A DNA stretch of 13,177 bases, from positions 1 to 13,177 of the forward strand of contig WTJP01000152.1 of assembly GCA_011526275.1 (NCBI GenBank). The letters run 5' to 3'. The position numbers and the translations under genes were made by a program. The notes under the pieces are model-generated. The model was not told where the DNA came from. It did not search any database and worked only from the letters and a program-made list of their open reading frames with translations. This DNA is from Candidatus Arcticimaribacter sp. (GTDB lineage: Bacteria; Bacteroidota; Bacteroidia; Flavobacteriales; Flavobacteriaceae). Positions 8,125 through 13,177 of this stretch are shown here, in pieces. Each line of letters starts with the position of its first letter. The stretch's first letter is position 1.

Positions 8125-9798
8125 TTATTCGTCGGTCACACAACCTTCAGAAGCTGTGGACACGTTTTTAATGTATTTATAGAGTACTCCACTTGAGAAT
8201 TTCAATGGAGGAGCTTGCCATTTTGCTTTGCGTTCTGCCAATTCAGCATCAGACAAATGGACTTCAAGCGTATTCTTTTCTGCATTGATTTCGATGATGT
8301 CACCATTTTGAACCAAGGCAATGGCTCCACCGATTTGGGCTTCAGGAACAATATGTCCCACAACAAAGCCGTGTGTTCCTCCTGAGAAACGACCATCGGT
8401 AATTAAGGCAACATCTTTCCCTAAACCTGCCCCCATGATGGCTGCAGTGGGTTTCAACATCTCGGGCATTCCTGGGCCTCCTTTTGGACCTTCATAACGG
8501 ATTACCACTACTTCCCCTTTTTGTACTTCACCATTGCGAATACCATCGTTAGCGGCATATTCTCCATCGAAAACACGGGCTGGGCCTTTAAACAAGAGCC
8601 CTTCTTTTCCTGTAATTTTAGCTACAGAACCTCCTTCAGCAAGGTTCCCTTTGAGAATACGGATGTGACCCGTAGGTTTGATTGGTTCGGCAACAGGACG
8701 GATAACGTCTTGACCTTCTTTTAAACTTGGAACATCAGCGAGGTTTTCAGCAAGCGTCTTTCCAGTAACGGTGAGACAATCTCCGTGCAACATTCCTTCT
8801 TCCAACATGAATTTCAATACGGCAGGAACACCACCAACATCGTGGAGGTCTTCCATGAGGTATTTTCCACTGGGCTTAAGGTCAGCCAAAAATGGCGTTT
8901 TATCCATGATGGCTTGGAAATCGTCTAGGGTGAAATCTAGACCAGCAGCTTTGGCGATGGCCAAGAAGTGTAAAACGGCATTGGTTGATCCTCCTAAAAC
9001 AGCGACCAAACGAATGGCGTTTTCTAATGCCTTTTCGGTAACGATATCTTTTGGCTTAATATCCTGTTCTACCAAATGACGTAGGGCAGCACCCACACGA
9101 GCACATTCTTCTTTTTTATCTACACTCACCGCAGGGTTAGAAGAATTGTAAGGCAGGGCCATTCCAAGTGCTTCAATAGCAGATGCCATGGTGTTAGCCG
9201 TGTACATTCCGCCACAAGCACCAGCACCTGGGCAAGCATTTTGAACAACTTGTTTGTATTCTTTTTCGTCTATGGTTCCCGCAACTTTCTCGCCCCATGC
9301 TTCAAAAGCGGAAACAACGTCGAGTTTTTTGTCTTTGTGACAACCAGAGGCGATCGTACCTCCGTAAACCAAGATACTCGGGCGATTTAAACGCAACATG
9401 GCCATTAGCGCACCGGGCATGTTTTTATCACAACCTACTACGGTAACGACACCGTCATACGACATGGCTTGTACCACAGTCTCTACTGAATCAGCAATGA
9501 CGTCGCGCGAAGGAAGAGAAAAACGCATTCCGGGGGTTCCCATGGAAATCCCGTCGCTTACCCCAATGGTGTTGAAAATCAATCCAACCAAATCAGCCGA
9601 TTGAACTCCCTTTTTTATTTCCACTGAAAGCTCATTGAGGTGCATGTTACAAGGATTTCCTTCGTACCCTGTACTAGCGATTCCAATGAGGGGTTTTTTA
9701 AAGTCTTCGTTGGTTAATCCAATGGCGTGCAACATAGCCTGCGCCGCTGGTTGAGTAGGGTCTTGGGTGACCGCTTTACTGTATTTATTGAGTTCCAT
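8125..9798 (-). CDS. ilvD: Dihydroxyacid dehydratase, [2Fe-2S] type
   Basis: Dehydrates 2,3-dihydroxy-isovalerate and 2,3-dihydroxy-3-methylvalerate to the 2-oxo acids that are transaminated to valine and isoleucine. At 557 residues it has the normal family length. Three cysteines, Cys50 (GNPCN), Cys123 (VGCDKNMPG) and Cys195 (GACGGMYTANT), sit at cluster-ligand positions, matching the [2Fe-2S] class. The active-site serine is Ser472 in DGRFSGGTHG. The start at 9798 gives MELNKYSKAVTQDP, the usual flavobacterial N-terminus. This is the first gene of the operon, so the promoter should lie in the 235-bp region upstream. I saw no isoleucine/leucine/valine-rich leader peptide and no attenuator hairpin there. 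The C-terminal residues CVTDE end 4 nt before ilvB. Confidence 0.97.
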   Translation of the reverse strand: MELNKYSKAVTQDPTQPAAQAMLHAIGLTNEDFKKPLIGIASTGYEGNPCNMHLNELSVEIKKGVQSADLVGLIFNTIGVSDGISMGTPGMRFSLPSRDVIADSVETVVQAMSYDGVVTVVGCDKNMPGALMAMLRLNRPSILVYGGTIASGCHKDKKLDVVSAFEAWGEKVAGTIDEKEYKQVVQNACPGAGACGGMYTANTMASAIEALGMALPYNSSNPAVSVDKKEECARVGAALRHLVEQDIKPKDIVTEKALENAIRLVAVLGGSTNAVLHFLAIAKAAGLDFTLDDFQAIMDKTPFLADLKPSGKYLMEDLHDVGGVPAVLKFMLEEGMLHGDCLTVTGKTLAENLADVPSLKEGQDVIRPVAEPIKPTGHIRILKGNLAEGGSVAKITGKEGLLFKGPARVFDGEYAANDGIRNGEVQKGEVVVIRYEGPKGGPGMPEMLKPTAAIMGAGLGKDVALITDGRFSGGTHGFVVGHIVPEAQIGGAIALVQNGDIIEINAEKNTLEVHLSDAELAERKAKWQAPPLKFSSGVLYKYIKNVSTASEGCVTDE

Positions 9799-9866
9799 GA
9801 AAGTAAATCTATTACGAAATTAAAGGGCAGGCTTTCGGCTTTGAAAATAAATAGAAAAATGCACTT

Positions 9867-9942
9867 ATGCCCAAATTATTTTTATATATGATATAGTGTT
9901 GATTAATAATTATTTAATTAAATATTTTAAAAGATGCCCAAA
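9867..9942. repeat. Pair of direct 9-bp repeats ATGCCCAAA upstream of ilvD
   Basis: ATGCCCAAA occurs at 9867-9875 and again at 9934-9942, 67 bp apart, in otherwise AT-rich DNA. On the ilvD strand both read TTTGGGCAT. The proximal copy overlaps the candidate -7 element of ilvD. They could be protein-binding half sites or coincidence. The copies are real; a regulatory role is speculation. Confidence 0.3.
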
Positions 9943-10006
9943 GCAAAAAAAATCGTGTTTTTAAAGTGAAAAATAGCTTTAAGTGCTTTCTTTCAAAAAA
10001 TCTACC

Positions 10007-10013
10007 TACTTTG
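10007..10013 (+). promoter_or_regulatory. Candidate -7 element (TACTTTG) for the aldehyde dehydrogenase/nitroreductase operon
   Basis: TACTTTG resembles the Bacteroidota -7 consensus TAnnTTTG with one base missing. It lies 20 nt before the ATG at 10034 and would give a leader of only about 10-15 nt. No clear TTG -33 box was seen at the right distance. If real, it excludes the upstream GTG at 9983 as the start. Confidence 0.28.
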
Positions 10014-10033
10014 AGGCTTGCAAAAACATATTT

Positions 10034-11407
10034 ATGACTGCTTTAGAAATCCAACAAAAACAACGCGAATTTTTCGCCAGTCAAACGACCAAAAATCCAA
10101 GCTTCCGCAAAAATAGTTTAAAGCGCTTTCAAAACGTCCTAATTCGTAAAGAAAATGACATCAATGCTGCCTTAGCTGCTGATTTAGGGAAATCAACTTT
10201 TGAAGCCTTTTTAACCGAATATTTTGTGGTGACGAAGGAATTGAGAACCATGATTAAAAACTTGGAAGAATGGTCGCAACCCCGACGTATTTCTGCTTCT
10301 GTTTTTAACTTCCCTTCAAAGGACTATCTGATTCCGGAACCCTTTGGTTGTGCTTTGCAAATTAGTCCGTGGAATTACCCTTTTCAGCTTTCATTGGCCA
10401 CGCTCATTGGAGCCGTGGCTGCAGGAAATACAGTCGTACTAAAACCTTCAGAACACGCGCCAAAAACGGCCGCTTTATTAGCCGATGTAATCGCAGAAGC
10501 CTTTCCTCCTGAGCACGTTACCGTACTTAATGGAGATGCCAAAGTTGCACAAGAGCTGTTGGCCCTACGCTGGGATCATATCATCTTTACTGGCAGTACC
10601 CACATTGGAAAAATCGTAGCGAAAGCTGCTGCTGAACACCTCACTCCCACTATACTCGAATTGGGCGGGAAAAATCCTTGTATAGTCGATGCATCTGCCC
10701 CCATTGCATTGAGTGCAAAACGCATAGTGTGGGGGAAATATTTGAATTGCGGGCAAACCTGTATTGCGCCCGACTATCTATTGGTTGACCGAAAAATTAA
10801 AGACGATTTGCTCGCAGCCATGGTGAAAGAAATTAAACTGGCCTATGGGGAAGATGCGGAAACCTCAGAAAGCTATGGACGTATTGCTCACCAGAAGCAT
10901 TTTGACCGCTTGGTACAAATGATCGAAAGCAGCACTTTGGTTCACGGGGGAAAACACAATACCGATACGCGATTTATTGAACCCACTTTGCTGGAAGTAA
11001 ACGATACTGCTCACCCAACCATGGCTGATGAGATTTTTGGTCCTATTCTCCCGGTTCTCGCTTATGATGATGAGGCTGAAATCGACGGAATTGTAGCACA
11101 GTTTGAACGACCACTAGGCTTTTATGTCTTTTCAAAACGCAGTGGATTTATTCAAAATCTCTTCGAACGTTATTCGTTTGGAGGCGGTGTAGCCAACGAC
11201 AGTATGATTCAGTTTGTCAATGATAAATTACCCTTTGGTGGGGTTGGTCACAGTGGCCTAGGAGCTTATCACGGAAAGTATTCTTTTGACGCCTTTACCC
11301 ACTTTAAACCCGTGGTCAAACGCGGAAGATGGCTCGATCCTTCTATTCGATATGCCCCCTACCCTAAATCCTTTGGTTGGCTCAAGAAACTCTCCAATTA
11401 TATGTAA
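10034..11407 (+). CDS. Class 3 aldehyde dehydrogenase (ALDH3 / fatty aldehyde dehydrogenase-like)
   Basis: A 457-residue NAD(P)+-dependent aldehyde dehydrogenase that oxidises an aldehyde to a carboxylate. It fits class 3 by length and because its general base Glu209 (LELGGKNP) and catalytic Cys243 (NCGQTC) fall at exactly the numbers used for mammalian ALDH3A1. The oxyanion motif ISPWNYPF, the cofactor segment VLKPSEHAPKTA, the FTGST loop and the class-typical PFGGVGHSGLGAYHGKYSF near the C-terminus are all present. I chose the ATG at 10034 (MTALEIQQKQREFF). The frame stays open to a GTG at 9983, but those 17 residues lie outside the family and overlap the candidate promoter. No signal peptide and no C-terminal membrane anchor of the mammalian FALDH kind was seen, so it is probably cytosolic. 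The natural aldehyde is unknown; medium or long-chain aldehydes are the family's usual substrates. The nitroreductase gene follows after 3 nt. Confidence 0.93.
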   Translation: MTALEIQQKQREFFASQTTKNPSFRKNSLKRFQNVLIRKENDINAALAADLGKSTFEAFLTEYFVVTKELRTMIKNLEEWSQPRRISASVFNFPSKDYLIPEPFGCALQISPWNYPFQLSLATLIGAVAAGNTVVLKPSEHAPKTAALLADVIAEAFPPEHVTVLNGDAKVAQELLALRWDHIIFTGSTHIGKIVAKAAAEHLTPTILELGGKNPCIVDASAPIALSAKRIVWGKYLNCGQTCIAPDYLLVDRKIKDDLLAAMVKEIKLAYGEDAETSESYGRIAHQKHFDRLVQMIESSTLVHGGKHNTDTRFIEPTLLEVNDTAHPTMADEIFGPILPVLAYDDEAEIDGIVAQFERPLGFYVFSKRSGFIQNLFERYSFGGGVANDSMIQFVNDKLPFGGVGHSGLGAYHGKYSFDAFTHFKPVVKRGRWLDPSIRYAPYPKSFGWLKKLSNYM

Positions 11408-11410
11408 ACT

Positions 11411-12139
11411 ATGGCAGAAAAAACGGTTCGCGAGGCGATTGCTTATCGCCGTTCGGTGCGCGTCTATGACCCCGAACAACCCATTGACCCAGCAATTGTA
11501 AAAGACTGTATTCAACAAGCCACCTTGGCTCCTACCAGCAGTAATCTTCAATTGTGGGAATTTTATCACATTACCAGCACTGCTGCAAAAGAAGCGATGG
11601 TGAAAGCTTGTTTAAGTCAAACCGCTAGCCGAACAGCCCAGCAATTTGTTGTAGCTGTTTCCCGCAAAGACAAGTGGAAAGAACGGGCAAAAGCCAACCT
11701 CGATTTTCTGGAAGAACAATTTTCTACCCAAGAAAGACGAGACAGCAAACGGGAAAAAATGGCAACGAATTACTACACCAAAATCATTCCTACCCTCTAC
11801 ACCGATTTTTTGGGGATTATGGGGCCGTTTAAACGCTTATTGGCTACCATCCAAGGTTTTTCTAAGCCCATGTACCGACAAGTATTGTCGCGTGATACAG
11901 ATATCGTCGCCCAAAAAAGTACCGCTTTGGCAGCACAAAATTTTATGCTTAGTATGGCCGCTAACGGTTATGACACTTGTCCCATGGAAGGCTTTGATTC
12001 CAAGATGGTAAAAGAAATCTTGGGCTTACCTTCTTCAGCCATGATCAATATGGTGATTAGCTGCGGAGTGCGTGGGAAAGGAGGAATCTATGGGCCTCAG
12101 TTCCGTGTTCCTTTTACTGAAGTGTATTTTGAAAAGTAA
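11411..12139 (+). CDS. Nitroreductase-family FMN-dependent oxidoreductase
   Basis: A 242-residue flavoprotein of the nitroreductase fold, expected to be a cytosolic homodimer using NAD(P)H and FMN to reduce quinones, nitro compounds or enones. FMN-contact motifs: RRSVR at 13-17, PTSSNLQ at 41-47, and the C-terminal GKGG with Arg232. The segment AQKSTALAAQNFMLSMAANGYDT at about 167-189 is the conserved dimer and FMN helix. Residues about 85-165 form an added charged and helical stretch, which makes the protein longer than the roughly 200-residue classical members. The physiological substrate cannot be deduced. It follows the ALDH gene by 3 nt and is almost certainly cotranscribed, hinting at a shared role in handling reactive carbonyls or electrophiles (inference). 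Its last 26 bp overlap the tail of convergent pxpC. Confidence 0.9.
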   Translation: MAEKTVREAIAYRRSVRVYDPEQPIDPAIVKDCIQQATLAPTSSNLQLWEFYHITSTAAKEAMVKACLSQTASRTAQQFVVAVSRKDKWKERAKANLDFLEEQFSTQERRDSKREKMATNYYTKIIPTLYTDFLGIMGPFKRLLATIQGFSKPMYRQVLSRDTDIVAQKSTALAAQNFMLSMAANGYDTCPMEGFDSKMVKEILGLPSSAMINMVISCGVRGKGGIYGPQFRVPFTEVYFEK

Positions 12140-12962
12140 GGAGGTCACCTTCGCGTTTTTGAACTAAGCACGCTAGGCTGGTTTCGGTTAATTGAAGTAC
12201 TTGCAAATATCCGCCTGTAACTTGGCAGTCGGCCGTTGCCACTAAGAGTTCTCCTCCTGGGGTCAACTGAACCATGCCCGGAAGAACCAACTGACTCAAA
12301 AGTTGGTCGGCTTTTACTTTTAAGGAAGTGGACAATCGATACCCCATACGGCTATGCGATACCACTTGGTGCTGTTCCGACAACAATTGCTGCTGCTGTT
12401 TTTTGCTCAAAAAAGACCAATCGGGGCCAGGAATAACTTCTACCCTATTTTGATGAAGGTAGGCAGTATCGACTTTTAAATGAACAGGATTGGTTTGTAG
12501 TTGTTCAGGTGATGAATTTAGTTTGAAAACATCCCCTTTTCTCAACTGGTTTTGGGTGGTGATAGGAGAAAAATAGGCAACGCTCCCCAAGGTTTTTTCC
12601 ACTTTTAATTCGGCTTCAAAACGCAAGTAGGTACGGATTCCTTCAGTAGATTTCCCCAAACTGAGTTCGCTTCCCTTTTCTGCTACATACACCCGATTCA
12701 TCACCAAAGGCCTATCGTCTAGCGTAGCTTCCATGGTTCCTCCAGTGAGAACAAAACGCAACGGTTGATGCAAACGCAGGCTAGGACCTATCAAAGTACA
12801 TTCAAAGACGGAGGAATCGTTTTGATAGGGCAACAAAGCCATAGCTAACGCATAAGCTTTGGCGTCCATCGGCCCAGCCAAAGGAACTCCTAAATGACGG
12901 TATCCCCTTCGCCCCTGATCTTGCAGGCTAGTATAATAACCGGGCTTGATGACTTCAATCAT
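12114..12962 (-). CDS. pxpC: 5-oxoprolinase subunit C (biotin-dependent carboxyltransferase-like / KipA family), divergent
   Basis: PxpC acts with PxpA and PxpB in ATP-dependent cleavage of 5-oxoproline (pyroglutamate) to glutamate, removing a spontaneous damage product of glutamine and glutamate. At 282 residues it is near the short end of the family. The N-terminal signature is clear: TSLQDQGRRGYRHLGVPLAG at 11-30, then PMD. IPGPDW (177-182), SRMGYRL (204-210) and ADCQVTGGY (244-252) are also family landmarks. Two normally conserved stretches are eroded: the usual YLAVxGG reads YLRFEAE (112-118) and the following GSRS reads GSVA (126-129). ADRQTTGGYP has Cys for Arg. It starts inside the pxpB stop codon (ATGA, 4-bp overlap), so the two are translationally coupled. 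The family was formerly named allophanate hydrolase subunit 2 or KipA; urea amidolyase function is unlikely without fusion partners. Confidence 0.87.
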   Translation of the reverse strand: MIEVIKPGYYTSLQDQGRRGYRHLGVPLAGPMDAKAYALAMALLPYQNDSSVFECTLIGPSLRLHQPLRFVLTGGTMEATLDDRPLVMNRVYVAEKGSELSLGKSTEGIRTYLRFEAELKVEKTLGSVAYFSPITTQNQLRKGDVFKLNSSPEQLQTNPVHLKVDTAYLHQNRVEVIPGPDWSFLSKKQQQQLLSEQHQVVSHSRMGYRLSTSLKVKADQLLSQLVLPGMVQLTPGGELLVATADCQVTGGYLQVLQLTETSLACLVQKREGDLLTFQNTLQ

Positions 12963-13177
12963 GACGTTTTTCTCTTTGGTTGATAAACCCCCATTTCAAC
13001 CGCCAATGCAATGGAACGACATTGTTGTAGGTCTATGCTTGTAAAGCGAATTTGGTCACCAGATTGAATAAAAACAGGAGGATCGTTTTGGGGTATAAAC
13101 CATGGAACTGGCGTGTAGCCAATGCCTTGCCAACCTCCCGGACTGTCTTGTGGATAAACCCCCAATTGGGCACCCCC
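12959..13177 (-). CDS. pxpB: 5-oxoprolinase subunit B (KipI family), C-terminal fragment cut by window edge
   Basis: Only the last 72 residues are in the window. They begin GGAQLGVYPQDSPGGWQGIG, the hallmark C-terminal signature of PxpB/KipI, where most members have GGxQTGIYPxxSPGGWxxIGRTP. This is followed by PPVFIQSGDQIRF, the usual closing strand. PxpB carries part of the cyclophilin-like fold that pairs with PxpC in the ATP-dependent 5-oxoprolinase. The TTG at 13163-13165 is an internal Leu codon, not a start; the frame is open to the window edge. The TGA stop overlaps the pxpC ATG. pxpA, and often a transporter, would be expected nearby beyond the right edge (inference from family gene order). 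Confidence 0.88.
   Translation of the reverse strand, partial: GGAQLGVYPQDSPGGWQGIGYTPVPWFIPQNDPPVFIQSGDQIRFTSIDLQQCRSIALAVEMGVYQPKRKTS

Larger units (their letters stand above)
9799..10033. promoter_or_regulatory. Divergent AT-rich intergenic region between ilvD and the class 3 aldehyde dehydrogenase gene
   Basis: This 235-bp gap must contain the promoter of the ilv operon and that of the ALDH/nitroreductase pair. It is strongly AT-rich between about 9870 and 9930. On the minus strand TAATTTG (9878 to 9872) is a one-base-short match to the Bacteroidota -7 box TAnnTTTG and would give a roughly 65-nt leader for ilvD, but no TTG is well placed upstream. No T-box, leader peptide or terminator-like stem was recognised. 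Function is inferred from orientation. Confidence 0.5.

Noticed and set aside
8771..9079. Antisense open frame of 102 residues within ilvD
   Set aside because: Shadow of a highly conserved gene; no independent start signal or recognisable domain.
9814..9842. Possible stem CGAAA...TTTCG near the ilvD start
   Set aside because: Only a 5-bp stem with a long loop and no T-run; the neighbouring GGCTTT repeats are direct, not inverted.
9799..9870. Possible leader peptide (GTG, 14 codons) ahead of ilvD
   Set aside because: It begins with GTG, contains only one Ile, one Leu and no Val codon beyond the start, and no terminator/antiterminator pair follows it.
9983..10033. GTG start at 9983 adding 17 residues to the class 3 aldehyde dehydrogenase
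   Set aside because: The extension has no family counterpart. The ATG at 10034 gives the usual N-terminus and Glu/Cys numbering identical to ALDH3A1, and a candidate promoter lies between the two starts.
12114..13177. Urea amidolyase / allophanate hydrolase interpretation of the right-edge pair
   Set aside because: The proteins are separate short subunits with PxpB/PxpC signatures; no amidase or biotin carboxylase domain is adjacent within the window.
1..13177. Defence system, prophage, transposon, CRISPR array or tRNA/rRNA gene
   Set aside because: All substantial coding sequence is accounted for by recognised metabolic genes and no terminal inverted repeats, repeat-spacer pattern or RNA gene was seen by eye.

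Overview
The window looks like chromosomal DNA of a Bacteroidota member, probably class Flavobacteriia. This rests on protein character (IlvN, IlvD and IlvC of the flavobacterial type, a long GapN-type aldehyde dehydrogenase), A-rich gene starts with little Shine-Dalgarno sequence, and very tight gene packing. No RNA gene, mobile element, CRISPR array, integrase or phage gene was seen, and base composition looks even throughout. It reads as an ordinary metabolic region.

Left part (1-3142): the 5' part of a non-phosphorylating, GapN-like glyceraldehyde-3-phosphate dehydrogenase gene runs leftward and is cut by the window edge. A SLC13/DASS-family anion:sodium symporter gene runs rightward from the other side of a 143-bp divergent intergenic region. 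Its stop codon lies directly against the stop codon of the convergent ilvA.

Centre (3143-9798): a compact minus-strand operon transcribed ilvD-ilvB-ilvN-ilvC-ilvA, with junctions of +4, -1, +10 and +1 nt. It encodes threonine dehydratase (IlvA), acetohydroxyacid synthase large and small subunits (IlvB, IlvN), a long class II ketol-acid reductoisomerase (IlvC) and dihydroxyacid dehydratase (IlvD). Together they convert threonine plus pyruvate to the 2-oxo acid precursor of isoleucine, and pyruvate to the 2-oxo acid precursor of valine. The final transaminase (IlvE) and the leucine branch genes are not in the window.

Right part (9799-13177): a 235-bp divergent AT-rich intergenic region separates ilvD from a rightward pair, a class 3 aldehyde dehydrogenase and a nitroreductase-family flavoprotein, spaced by 3 nt. 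The nitroreductase gene overlaps the convergent pxpC tail by 26 bp. pxpC and the partial pxpB overlap by 4 bp (ATGA) and belong to a 5-oxoprolinase (PxpABC) cluster continuing off the right edge.

I found no convincing new biological system. The items most worth a second look are a displaced general-base glutamate in the GapN-like protein, family-motif erosion in PxpC, a substitution in the IlvN ACT domain, and two tail-to-tail gene junctions that leave no room for a conventional terminator.
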